Notes under the pieces: model-generated
Told to the model about the DNA's origin: nothing
What the model saw: the letters and a program-made list of their open reading frames with translations, nothing else
Database searches by the model: none
Translations under genes and position numbers: made by a program
Shown: piece after piece, positions 15,460-23,589 of the stretch
Layout of the letters: every line of letters starts with the position of its first letter
Numbering within the stretch: position 1 is the stretch's first letter
Assembly (NCBI GenBank): GCA_937995835.1
Contig: CALKIV010000078.1
Location: 1-29,513 of the forward strand
DNA length: 29,513 nucleotides
Direction: 5' to 3'
Source: an uncultured Dysgonomonas sp.
Lineage (GTDB): Bacteria; Bacteroidota; Bacteroidia; Bacteroidales; Dysgonomonadaceae

Positions 15460-16605
15460 ATGGAAATAACTAAAATTAAAGACAAGTTTAAGTCTTTATA
15501 CGGTACGGATGGAGTGATGTATACTTCTCCAGGTAGAGTAAATTTAATTGGCGAGCATACAGATTATAATGGTGGATTCGTTTTGCCTGGAGCAATCGAT
15601 AAAGCGATGTATTGTGCTATAAAACCAAATGGTACTGACAGGGTTAAAGCTTATGCGCTAGACCTTAATGAATCAGCAGAGTTTGGTTTAGGTGAAAATG
15701 ATCTTCCTAAAGAAGGATGGGCAAAGTATATCTACGGTGTCTGTCGCGAAATGATCAAACGAGGTGCCACAGTGAAAGGATTTGATACTGTTTTTGCCGG
15801 AGATGTGCCTCTAGGAGCAGGTATGTCTTCCTCTGCAGCACTTGAAAGTTGTTTTGGTTTCGCTATAAATGATCAATATAATCTAGGTTTCGATCGCTTT
15901 GAGTTAGCTAAAATAGGACAAGCTACAGAACACAATTATGTGGGTGTAAAATGTGGAATAATGGATCAGTTTGCTTCTTGCTTCGGTAAGGAAGGTTCGC
16001 TTATCCGTTTAGATTGCCGTTCTTTAGAATACGAATATATACCATTCGACCCTAAAGGTTATCGATTGGTTTTGATCAATACTCGTGTGGAACATGAACT
16101 GGCTTCCTCAGCATATAACAAACGTCGTGAGTCTTGTGAGCATGTGGTTGCAGCTATGCAAAAGAAACATCCTGAAGTACAGCACTTGCGCGATGCCAAT
16201 AAAGAAATGTTGACAGAAGTGGCAAACGTTGTTTCAGCAGAAGACTATATGCGTGCAGAATTCGTTATCGAAGAAATTCAACGCTTGTTAGACGCTTGTG
16301 CCGCTCTTGAAAAAGGGGATTATGAAACAGTAGGGCGTAAAATGTTTGAAACTCACATTGGGCTTAGCATAAAATATGAAGTAAGTTGTCCTGAGCTCGA
16401 TTTCTTAAATGATGTTGCTCGTGAATGTGGTGTGACTGGTTCTCGTGTGATGGGAGGTGGTTTCGGTGGTTGTACAATCAATCTGGTTAAAGATGAATTG
16501 CATGACGAATTTATAAAAGTTGCCACCGAAAAATATGAGAAAGCATTTAACATCAAACCCGAAGTTTATGATGTGATCATAAAGGATGGAGCAAGAAAAT
16601 TATAA
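15460..16605 (+). CDS. galK: Galactokinase (GHMP family)
   Basis: 381 residues, typical. It phosphorylates alpha-D-galactose to galactose-1-phosphate with ATP, the first step of the Leloir pathway after mutarotation. The galactokinase signature GRVNLIGEHTDYNGG lies at 25-39. The ATP-binding GHMP motif PLGAGMSSSA lies at 117-126. The catalytic Asp is D169 in GIMDQFAS, and the C-terminal GHMP motif is MGGGFGGCTI. In many Bacteroidota galK sits with a galactose transporter and mutarotase; here it is between ligA and a DUF6913-dapA pair. Specificity for galactose over related sugars is from the family signature. Confidence 0.95.
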   Translation: MEITKIKDKFKSLYGTDGVMYTSPGRVNLIGEHTDYNGGFVLPGAIDKAMYCAIKPNGTDRVKAYALDLNESAEFGLGENDLPKEGWAKYIYGVCREMIKRGATVKGFDTVFAGDVPLGAGMSSSAALESCFGFAINDQYNLGFDRFELAKIGQATEHNYVGVKCGIMDQFASCFGKEGSLIRLDCRSLEYEYIPFDPKGYRLVLINTRVEHELASSAYNKRRESCEHVVAAMQKKHPEVQHLRDANKEMLTEVANVVSAEDYMRAEFVIEEIQRLLDACAALEKGDYETVGRKMFETHIGLSIKYEVSCPELDFLNDVARECGVTGSRVMGGGFGGCTINLVKDELHDEFIKVATEKYEKAFNIKPEVYDVIIKDGARKL

Positions 16606-16720
16606 TTTAAAAAACTTAAAAGTAAGCGCAATTTGAACTTATATCCTGAATTAATGTTTAATTTAGCACATTGTACAAAATTGAGTATGGTGTGGATAAA
16701 CAATATTTTCTCTTAACACA

Positions 16721-17242
16721 ATGATTGAGTTTATAGGGAAAAAATGGGTGAGTTATGCGTTTAAGAATAATAAACGTAAGCATGTTTTTCATAATTTACA
16801 AACTATGAAAAGCGTGCTTATATTATTCCATTTCAAGGATTGGATGCAAATTCAGTTAGTAGCCAAAGACTTAGAACGCCTTGGTAAAAAGGTTTTCTTA
16901 TGGACTGTAGAGAGTACAGAAGAATCGGAGGTCGCTATACGCATACCGCTTGTAATGCGAGTGCTAACAAAAGAAGACTTCTCGAAAGTAAACATCATAA
17001 AGTCCAAAACGGAAAAGGAATTTAAAAACTTGAAATACGACACTCTTATCGACTTTTGTAAAGATGATGGTGAAGGTATTGATTGTCTGAAATATTTGTT
17101 GGCGATAAATAATGCTGAATTTTGTATTGGAAATCGCAGCAATAAAGAAGCTTACGATTTGACAGTGATTCAAGAAGAAAATAAAGGGGTACTCGAAACC
17201 TTTGGACAAATGAAAATGTATCTCAATAATATTATTCCTTGA
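16721..17242 (+). CDS. DUF6913 family protein upstream of dapA
   Basis: 173 residues, no signal peptide, likely cytoplasmic. It starts with a basic amphipathic helix (KKWVSYAFKNNKRKHVFHNL) and then an alternating alpha/beta pattern beginning KSVLILFHFKDWMQI. Further features are LGKKVFLWTVESTEE, YDTLIDFCKDDGEGIDCLKY and the acidic C-terminal part. I recognise this as the Bacteroidota-specific DUF6913 type that often lies next to dapA; no biochemical activity is established. It ends 65 bases before dapA without an obvious terminator, so the two are likely cotranscribed. The first ATG is kept because the basic N-terminal helix looks like part of the domain. An internal ATG at 16805 would remove it. 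Confidence 0.75.
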   Translation: MIEFIGKKWVSYAFKNNKRKHVFHNLQTMKSVLILFHFKDWMQIQLVAKDLERLGKKVFLWTVESTEESEVAIRIPLVMRVLTKEDFSKVNIIKSKTEKEFKNLKYDTLIDFCKDDGEGIDCLKYLLAINNAEFCIGNRSNKEAYDLTVIQEENKGVLETFGQMKMYLNNIIP

Positions 17243-17307
17243 TTTCGAATAAGGATTATTCAAGTGGGACGAGGCATAATGTCTGAGCAAATTACTATAT
17301 AAAAACT

Positions 17308-18201
17308 ATGGCTGGAATAAATTTGAAAGGGATGGGAGTAGCTCTTATTACTCCTTTTAATGAAGATGAAAGTGTTGATTACACAGCACTTGCTCGGTTA
17401 GTTGAATATCAGATCCAAAATGGGACAGCTTACCTAGTGGTTCTGGGAACAACTGCTGAAACACCAACACTAACCAATGAAGAAAAGCAAAAGATATTGG
17501 AGTTGGTGATAGACCGTGTAAATGGTCAGATCCCTATTGTGTTAGGTGTGGGTGGTAACAATACCAAAGCCGTAGTAGAAGAACTGAAAAATAGAGATTT
17601 TACAGGTATAGATGCCATATTATCAGTAGTTCCTTATTATAACAAACCATCTCAAGAAGGAATTTATCAACACTATAAGGCTGTTGCTGAAGCTTCTCCA
17701 GTGCCTGTGATTACCTATAATGTGCCAGGGCGTACGGGTGTAAATATGCAAGCTGATACCATTATTCGCTTGGCCAATGATATTCCTAATATCATTGCGG
17801 TGAAAGAAGCATCTGGTAATATGACACAGATGGATGAAATAATTAAACGTAAACCTGATAACTTTGATGTTATATCTGGTGATGATGGAGTAACTTTTCC
17901 GTTGATCACATTGGGAGCAATAGGTGTAATTTCGGTGATTGGTAATGCCTTCCCGAAAGAATTTAGCCGTATGACCCGTTTAGCGCTCGAAGGAGATTAT
18001 AAAAGTGCACTGACTATTCATCATAGTTTCAATGAGCTATTCAACTTGCTTTTTGTAGACGGCAACCCGGCTGGAGTGAAGTGTATGCTCAATATGATGG
18101 GGTATATCAGTAATAAATTGCGTTTGCCATTGGTTCCTACGCGTATAACCACTTATGAGCAAATACGCAATGTATTGATCGATCTCAATATTAAATTTTA
18201 A
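17308..18201 (+). CDS. dapA: 4-hydroxy-tetrahydrodipicolinate synthase
   Basis: 297 residues. It condenses pyruvate with aspartate semialdehyde, the first committed step to diaminopimelate and lysine, so it supplies both peptidoglycan and protein synthesis. The TIM-barrel motifs are intact: LGTTAETPTLT with T48/T49 near the active site, PYYNKPSQEGIYQHY with Y111, ITYNVPGRTG with Y137, and AVKEASGN with the Schiff-base lysine K166. ISGDDG and the C-terminal GNAFPKEF region are also typical. Related sugar-acid aldolases share the fold, but GTTAE and YNVPGRTG fit DapA. It follows the DUF6913 gene and is separated from kdgK by a 148-base region with hairpins. Confidence 0.95.
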   Translation: MAGINLKGMGVALITPFNEDESVDYTALARLVEYQIQNGTAYLVVLGTTAETPTLTNEEKQKILELVIDRVNGQIPIVLGVGGNNTKAVVEELKNRDFTGIDAILSVVPYYNKPSQEGIYQHYKAVAEASPVPVITYNVPGRTGVNMQADTIIRLANDIPNIIAVKEASGNMTQMDEIIKRKPDNFDVISGDDGVTFPLITLGAIGVISVIGNAFPKEFSRMTRLALEGDYKSALTIHHSFNELFNLLFVDGNPAGVKCMLNMMGYISNKLRLPLVPTRITTYEQIRNVLIDLNIKF

Positions 18202-18293
18202 GAAAATTACTATAACCTATATATAAAGGCTGTACTTTCTAGCCAAGGAGTGCAAGAAGTAATCAGTCTTTAGTCAAAAGTCTAATAAATTGT

Positions 18294-18327
18294 GACTAGC
18301 ATGGTTTGCTTTAAAATCATGCTAGTT
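18294..18327 (+). terminator. Hairpin after dapA, just before kdgK
   Basis: GACTAGCATG (18294-18303) pairs with CATGCTAGTT (18318-18327) over a 14-base loop, a 10-bp stem with one terminal G-U pair. The tail is only modestly T-rich. It may terminate dapA transcripts, or act as a leader structure for kdgK, whose ATG is 22 bases further on. Confidence 0.55.
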
Positions 18328-18349
18328 GTTGTATGAAAAATATTGTCGT

Positions 18350-19375
18350 ATGAAAAAAGTTGTAAGTTTTGGAGAGATAATGTTGCGCTTATCGTCTCCT
18401 AGTAATAATCGTATTATGCAGTCTTCTAAACTTGATGCTACATTTGGAGGGGGCGAGTCTAATATAACGATTGCATTAGCAACATATGGCATTCCTACCG
18501 AATTTGTAACTCGATTGCCCAAGAATGAGATTGGGGATTGGTGTATATCCGAACTCAAACGATATAATGTCGAAACAAAAAATATTATCCGTGGTGGAGA
18601 TCGATTAGGAATATATTTCTTAGAGACAGGAGCAGTTAATAGAGCCTCGAAAGTAACCTATGATCGCAAATACTCAGCAATCTCTGAAATTGAACCAGGC
18701 ATGATTGATTGGCGAACAATTTTCGAAGATGCACAATGGTTTCATTGGACAGGAATTTTGCCTGCTATATCGCAAAGTGCCGCCGATGCATGTTTAGAAG
18801 CGATACAAGTAGCAAATGAGATGGGCTTGACTGTGTCTACAGATTTAAACTTTAGAGACAGTCTTTGGAAATATGGTAAATCAGCTAGAGAGGTGATGCC
18901 AGAACTGGTCGCTGGGTGTGATGTGATTTTGGGTATTATGCTCGATAATATTGAAGATGAGAAAAAAGTGTTTACTCCTACTAAAGGCAACTTGGTGAAC
19001 TTCGATGAATTTGAAAAAGCCAGTAGAGAAATGATGGAGCGCTATCCGAAAGCAAAAAAGATAATAATAACCTTGCGAGAATCTGTGAATGCCAGTTATA
19101 ATACTTGGGGAGCTTGTATGTTCTCAGATAAGCTCTATAAATCAAGACAGTATAACTTGACGCATATTGTAGATAGAGTGGGTGGGGGAGACTCCTTTTT
19201 TGCAGGCTTGATATATGGATTTTTGGTTTATCCGGATGATGATCAACGAGCTTTGGAGTTTGCTACGGCTGCTTCAAGTATTAAGCATACTGTGTCAGGT
19301 GATTTTAATATTGCAACATTAGACGAAATAGAGAAGATCATTTCAGGAGACATCTCAGGGCGTCTTTCAGTGTAG
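18350..19375 (+). CDS. kdgK: 2-keto-3-deoxygluconate kinase, PfkB family
   Basis: 341 residues from the ATG at 18350 (MKKVVSFGEIMLRLSSP). An in-frame ATG at 18326 lies inside the preceding hairpin and is unlikely to be used. It probably phosphorylates 2-keto-3-deoxygluconate at C6, feeding uronate or pectin sugars into the KDPG aldolase route. PfkB features are FGGGESNITIALATYG near the N terminus, STDLNFRDSLWK in the middle and the anion-hole/catalytic motif DRVGGGDSFFAGLIYG near the C terminus. The DRVGGGD form instead of DTxGAGD is characteristic of KdgK-like proteins of this phylum. No kdgA aldolase or uronate isomerase is next to it, so the exact substrate is inferred. A strong terminator follows. 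Confidence 0.85.
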   Translation: MKKVVSFGEIMLRLSSPSNNRIMQSSKLDATFGGGESNITIALATYGIPTEFVTRLPKNEIGDWCISELKRYNVETKNIIRGGDRLGIYFLETGAVNRASKVTYDRKYSAISEIEPGMIDWRTIFEDAQWFHWTGILPAISQSAADACLEAIQVANEMGLTVSTDLNFRDSLWKYGKSAREVMPELVAGCDVILGIMLDNIEDEKKVFTPTKGNLVNFDEFEKASREMMERYPKAKKIIITLRESVNASYNTWGACMFSDKLYKSRQYNLTHIVDRVGGGDSFFAGLIYGFLVYPDDDQRALEFATAASSIKHTVSGDFNIATLDEIEKIISGDISGRLSV

Positions 19376-19409
19376 CTTACAAAGTTGTTGTGATTCGACT
19401 TCAATAAAT

Positions 19410-19448
19410 AATCCTGCTCTAATAGGTCTGTTTTAGGGCAGGATTTTT
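19410..19448 (+). terminator. Terminator of kdgK
   Basis: AATCCTGCTCTAA (19410-19422) pairs with TTAGGGCAGGATT (19433-19445), a 13-bp stem with one T-G pair, followed by TTT. It lies 34 bases after the stop of kdgK. Confidence 0.88.
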
Positions 19449-19493
19449 CCGTTAATCTATCTCCATTCTAAATTTGAAGGAGTGTTTCTTACT

Positions 19494-20543
19494 TTAATAT
19501 AAATAGAGACTTCTCATTTTTGGGATATCTACATTTAAAGTGTTGGTCAGAAAGTTATCAATACTTCCGTATTCTTGTTTTATTTTATCTAGCCCAGCCT
19601 GTAAATATTTAGAGCGTACCTCTAAGAGCGCTACTAAATTAGGGTGTTCTTTTTTCAAGGTAGCGTATTTGTCTCCAAGATAATGATTAGAAGCTAAATA
19701 GTCTTGTTCGATAGTCTGTTCGTCAACACCTAAAGAGTAAAATATGAGGGCCGTAGCCATTCCTGTTCTGTCTTTTCCCGCAGAGCAATGATACATAAGA
19801 GGTGAGTCTGTTCCTGACTGTAGCATTTGAAATAATTGCTTGTATGCATCTATGGCGATACTATCGGTTACTAAATGTTCATTGAGATCCATCATAAACT
19901 GTTCCATCTCTTTTTCAGGTAATGAAGCTAATTGATTAGCATTTGAGAGATTGCCAGGAGCAATGCTCAACTGTACATTGTTTTTGACGGATGAAGGATT
20001 TTTATCAGCTGCATCTGCAATCTCTTGTTGAGAGCGAAAATCTACAATGGTTGTCAATGGAACACTTGACAGATATTGAAGATCCATTTTTGTAAGATGA
20101 GTTAAGTCATCCGATCGAAATATTTCACCCCATTTAGTGTATTTACCTTCTTTGGTTTTAAAGCCTCCTATATCTCTAAAGTTATACCCACCTTCCATTG
20201 GCAGTTGTCTTTCAGCGATTAATGTTGTTCCCTTTGGAGTTGCTAGGGCAAAGGTAGAATGCCGATTGGAAACTTCTATATTATATACGCCGGCTTCTTC
20301 GCCTGTCAGTATAGGCTTGTTTTGATCTATATTTCCAAGACTGTCAGTAATGAATAATTCCCACTTTGTATCCTTTGTGATCTTTAATTCCGTTTTTTTA
20401 CTTACTTTATCTTTTTGAATAAATATTTTTGAGGTTAAATCTTCTCCGGAGTAGTTTGCCATTTTTGTTTGTGTTTTGTTGCACGATGGCAAGCAATATA
20501 TTGCCATCAGTATCAAGAATGATATTGTTAATTTGTTACGCAT
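19494..20543 (-). CDS. Tyrosine-type protein phosphatase lipoprotein
   Basis: 349 residues. The signal peptide ends in a lipobox CLPSC with C21 lipidated, so it is an envelope lipoprotein. An N-terminal beta domain (about 30-110) precedes a Y_phosphatase3-like domain. The latter begins with GGYNFRDIGGFKTKEG (118-133), includes the WGEIFRSDDL strand, and ends with the P-loop HCSAGKDRTG with catalytic C253 and R259. Members of this family remove phosphate from phosphotyrosine or other phosphomonoesters, and some act on phosphoinositides. The substrate here is unknown. It starts 4 bases after a HAD phosphatase gene, so the two are cotranscribed. Confidence 0.9.
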   Translation of the reverse strand: MRNKLTISFLILMAIYCLPSCNKTQTKMANYSGEDLTSKIFIQKDKVSKKTELKITKDTKWELFITDSLGNIDQNKPILTGEEAGVYNIEVSNRHSTFALATPKGTTLIAERQLPMEGGYNFRDIGGFKTKEGKYTKWGEIFRSDDLTHLTKMDLQYLSSVPLTTIVDFRSQQEIADAADKNPSSVKNNVQLSIAPGNLSNANQLASLPEKEMEQFMMDLNEHLVTDSIAIDAYKQLFQMLQSGTDSPLMYHCSAGKDRTGMATALIFYSLGVDEQTIEQDYLASNHYLGDKYATLKKEHPNLVALLEVRSKYLQAGLDKIKQEYGSIDNFLTNTLNVDIPKMRSLYLY

Positions 20544-20547
20544 TGTC

Positions 20548-21186
20548 TTATTTAATTAAAGATATAACTTGTTCCAAGTTCGAAAAATCAGGAATCGTGG
20601 CATAGACCATGTCTTTTATTTGCTCTTCTGTAAAACTAGTAGTCAAACCTATGACTTTCATTTTAGCACTGAGCCCTGCATTTATTCCATGCAGAGAATC
20701 TTCAAATACGATACAGTTTTCAGGAGAGGCATCCATATCTTTCGCAGCAAGTAAGAAACACATAGGATCAGGCTTGCCTTTAGTTATTCTATCTGCCGTA
20801 ACGAGAGAGTCAAAGCTGTTTTCTAACTTTAAAATTTTTAGAGCTCTTTCCATTTTTACCAATTGCGAACTGGTGACAAGTCCTATTTTATAGCCGTTTT
20901 GCTTTAAATAATGAATAAACTCCAATGCACCAGTAATAGGAGGAATATCCATTGTGATTTCAAAATCAGCTAAATTATCTTCTACTTCCTGAATTAATTT
21001 TGCATCTAAATGACCAAAATATTTAGCAATAATCTCAACAGTAGGCACACCTTTGACCTTTTCTGCTAAGTTGTTAATTCCTAAATTATACTTCACTCCA
21101 AGCCCATCAATGTAGACATCGTACAGAGGTTCAGTATTTGCAATAACGCCATCAAAATCAAAAAGAATAGTTGGTTTTTTAGTCAT
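20548..21186 (-). CDS. HAD superfamily hydrolase (beta-phosphoglucomutase-like)
   Basis: 212 residues, cytoplasmic. HAD motif I is ILFDFDGVIANTEP with D10 as nucleophile and D12 as acid/base. Motif II is LVTSSQ. Motif III is TKGKPDP, and motif IV is CIVFEDSLHGINAG. The helical cap between motifs I and II fits subfamily IA phosphatases or phosphomutases that act on sugar phosphates. Which sugar phosphate cannot be told from sequence. It leads a two-gene minus-strand operon with the lipoprotein phosphatase (4-base gap) and has a very good promoter at 21221-21250. Confidence 0.9.
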   Translation of the reverse strand: MTKKPTILFDFDGVIANTEPLYDVYIDGLGVKYNLGINNLAEKVKGVPTVEIIAKYFGHLDAKLIQEVEDNLADFEITMDIPPITGALEFIHYLKQNGYKIGLVTSSQLVKMERALKILKLENSFDSLVTADRITKGKPDPMCFLLAAKDMDASPENCIVFEDSLHGINAGLSAKMKVIGLTTSFTEEQIKDMVYATIPDFSNLEQVISLIK

Positions 21187-21220
21187 CTTAGCTGAAAATT
21201 TAATTAATATTTTAGACTCT

Positions 21221-21250
21221 CAAACATACTATTATTTTAGAAGATTGTCA
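21221..21250 (-). promoter_or_regulatory. Promoter of the HAD-phosphatase operon
   Basis: On the minus strand TTG (21248-21250), a spacer of exactly 19 bases and TATGTTTG (21221-21228). It is 35 bases before the ATG at 21186 and is one of the best promoter matches in the window. Confidence 0.75.
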
Positions 21251-21292
21251 AACATGATTAGTCATTAAAGGCGTATAGTTGGAATATATTTT

Positions 21293-21300
21293 TTAAGTTT
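21293..21300 (+). promoter_or_regulatory. -7 promoter element for aroK-radA
   Basis: TAAGTTTG matches TAnnTTTG, 18 bases before the aroK ATG, which predicts a very short leader. The -33 element is not clear. Confidence 0.5.
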
Positions 21301-21317
21301 GTGTTTTTAGAAAAGGT

Positions 21318-21839
21318 ATGAGAAGAATATTTTTGATAGGATATATGGGAACCGGTAAAACCACTATCGGTAGACAGTTGGCGAAGGCTTGGAATATTAG
21401 CTTTTGTGATTTGGATCAATACATTGAGAGCAGATTTCTTAAAACTATTTCTCAAATATTTAAAGATCATGGCGAAGATGAATTTAGAAAAATAGAATCT
21501 GCTATGTTGCGTGAGGTAGGAGAGTTTGAAGATGTCATTATTGCAACTGGAGGTGGTGCGGCTTGTTTTTTTGACAATATCGATTACATGAATAGTGTGG
21601 GTACTACGGTTTACCTGAAAGCTAGTCCAGATGTACTGGCTAAACGAGTTCAGGGAGGAAAAAATAAGCGTCCTCTGTTGGAAAATAAGAGCGATGAAGA
21701 ACTGTTAGATTTTATAACGAAAAATCTAGAAAATCGAGAGCTTTTCTATTCACAGGCACAAATCATTTTCGAAACAGAATCTCTATCTCAGAAAGACTTG
21801 ATAGAAGAGTCTGTGCACAAATTAATGACACTTCTCTAA
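21318..21839 (+). CDS. aroK: Shikimate kinase
   Basis: 173 residues, normal length. It phosphorylates shikimate at the 3-hydroxyl with ATP in aromatic amino acid and chorismate synthesis. Walker A is GYMGTGKT (8-15). FCDLDQYIE supplies the shikimate/Mg aspartate, FRKIESAML the conserved Arg-Glu, IATGGGAA the substrate glycine loop and NKRPLL the lid arginine. A P-loop kinase with these motifs is distinctive. radA starts 22 bases downstream, so the two are likely cotranscribed. Confidence 0.95.
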   Translation: MRRIFLIGYMGTGKTTIGRQLAKAWNISFCDLDQYIESRFLKTISQIFKDHGEDEFRKIESAMLREVGEFEDVIIATGGGAACFFDNIDYMNSVGTTVYLKASPDVLAKRVQGGKNKRPLLENKSDEELLDFITKNLENRELFYSQAQIIFETESLSQKDLIEESVHKLMTLL

Positions 21840-21861
21840 ACTAAATATAGGATATCGTAGA

Positions 21862-23232
21862 ATGGCTAAAAAAAGTAAAACTGTATACGTTTGTACCAAT
21901 TGTGGCAATGATTCTCCTAAATGGCAAGGCAAATGTCCTGTTTGTGGAGAATGGAACAGCTATGTAGAAGAAGTGGTGGTTGCTACCCCTGCGGTGCAAA
22001 ATGCAATAGATTCGATGTTTGATTCTACAAAGATCAAACCTCTGCTTTTGCAAGATATCGAAACTGGTGAAGAGCCTCGTTACGACTTGCAGGATGGAGA
22101 ACTGAATCGCGTGTTAGGAGGAGGTTTAGTTCCCGGCTCTTTGGTGCTTTTGGGGGGCGAACCCGGAATCGGAAAATCAACATTGATTTTGCAAACAGTA
22201 TTAAACTTGCAAAAGTTGAAAACGCTTTATGTTTCAGGCGAAGAAAGTGCAAAGCAATTGAAACTTAGAGCCGATCGGATAAATTCGAAAAGTGAGAACT
22301 GTTATATTGTTTGCGAAACTAATTTGGAGCGTATTTTGAACCATGTTCAAAATGCTAAGCCAGACTTGTTAGTAATAGATTCCATTCAAACAATTTATAC
22401 AGAGACCATAGAGTCTTCTCCCGGCAGTGTATCGCAAGTTCGAGAGTGTTCTGCTACCATTTTGAAACTGGCAAAAGAGACAGCAATCCCAGTCTTCTTG
22501 ATTGGGCATATCAATAAGGAGGGGAACATTGCAGGACCCAAGGTGTTGGAACATATTGTGGATACAGTGGTGCAGTTTGAAGGTGATCAGCACTACATGT
22601 ATCGTATTTTACGAAGTATAAAAAATCGTTTTGGAAGTACTGCTGAATTAGGAATCTATGAGATGCGACAAAATGGTTTGCGTGAGGTCAGCAATCCTTC
22701 AGAACTGCTATTGACACAGAATCATGAAGGACTGAGCGGAGTGGCAATTTCAGCCTCTATAGAAGGGGCACGTCCTTTCTTGATAGAGACTCAGGCATTG
22801 GTCAGTACAGCAGCTTATGGAACGCCACAACGCTCGGCAACAGGTTTTGATGTTCGACGCATGAATATGTTACTTGCCGTTCTAGAAAAGAGGGCAGGGT
22901 TCAAATTGATTCAGAAGGATGTGTTTTTGAATATTGCAGGGGGACTTCGCATTAGTGATCCTGGAATGGACTTGGCTGTTATCACTGCTGTGCTATCTTC
23001 TAATCTTGATATCTCAGTCGATCAATATACTTGCATGACTGGTGAAGTAGGATTATCGGGCGAAATACGTCCTGTCAATAGAATAGAACAGCGTATCTTG
23101 GAAGCCGAGAAGTTAGGATTTAAACGTATAATAATTCCACAGAATAATCTAAAAGGTTTTTCTTCTAAAGTGAATATTCAGATCGTTCAGGTGAGAAAGG
23201 TTGAAGAAGCTTTTAGAGAGATATTCGGTTAA
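21862..23232 (+). CDS. radA: DNA repair protein RadA
   Basis: 456 residues, full length. It is a RecA-like ATPase that promotes branch migration in recombination. The N-terminal zinc finger is C11, C14, C25, C28 (CTNCGNDSPKWQGKCPVC). Walker A is GGEPGIGKST (98-107), Walker B is LLVIDSIQT, and the RadA-specific KNRFG motif is at 254-258. The C-terminal part is the Lon-protease-like domain (GGLRISDPGMDLAVITAVLS, then TGEVGLSGEIRPV). It is second in a probable aroK-radA unit. Its TAA stop shares the TTAA palindrome (23229-23232) with the convergent small membrane gene. Confidence 0.98.
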   Translation: MAKKSKTVYVCTNCGNDSPKWQGKCPVCGEWNSYVEEVVVATPAVQNAIDSMFDSTKIKPLLLQDIETGEEPRYDLQDGELNRVLGGGLVPGSLVLLGGEPGIGKSTLILQTVLNLQKLKTLYVSGEESAKQLKLRADRINSKSENCYIVCETNLERILNHVQNAKPDLLVIDSIQTIYTETIESSPGSVSQVRECSATILKLAKETAIPVFLIGHINKEGNIAGPKVLEHIVDTVVQFEGDQHYMYRILRSIKNRFGSTAELGIYEMRQNGLREVSNPSELLLTQNHEGLSGVAISASIEGARPFLIETQALVSTAAYGTPQRSATGFDVRRMNMLLAVLEKRAGFKLIQKDVFLNIAGGLRISDPGMDLAVITAVLSSNLDISVDQYTCMTGEVGLSGEIRPVNRIEQRILEAEKLGFKRIIIPQNNLKGFSSKVNIQIVQVRKVEEAFREIFG

Positions 23233-23510
23233 AATAATCCTGAGATATTGTAGAGAATCATAATGGTACCAATTACACCTAAAGTGATGCGTAGTTTCTG
23301 CCTTGTTTTCTTGTATTGCAAATCATCCAATGAGGAACGATTGCGATAGATTGGATTACCCAAAATAGCATTGGAATCAGTGATGGCAATCACTATTAGA
23401 ACAACCCCAGCAAGAAACAGTAAGAAACTTAGTGCAAGATAAACGGTTTCGCCTAGTAGCTCTTGAATATAGGTGTGAGCATAATATCTGATATAATCTT
23501 TAACATCCAT
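23229..23510 (-). CDS. Small two-helix membrane protein, unknown
   Basis: 93 residues. An amphipathic N terminus (MDVKDYIRYYAHTYIQELLG) precedes a membrane segment at about 22-42 (TVYLALSFLLFLAGVVLIVIA). A polar loop with NPIYRNRSSLDDLQYKKTRQK follows, then a second segment at about 73-92 (ITLGVIGTIMILYNISGLF). The arrangement is coherent for a real inner-membrane protein, but I do not recognise the family. It is convergent with radA, and the two stop codons overlap in one TTAA. No clear TAnnTTTG promoter is seen upstream. Confidence 0.68.
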   Translation of the reverse strand: MDVKDYIRYYAHTYIQELLGETVYLALSFLLFLAGVVLIVIAITDSNAILGNPIYRNRSSLDDLQYKKTRQKLRITLGVIGTIMILYNISGLF

Positions 23511-23589
23511 TCGATAGAGTGTAAATTAATTTTCTATAAATAAGCTGTAAATATATTAAACTATTGTTAGATTTCCTGATGAATAGAAT

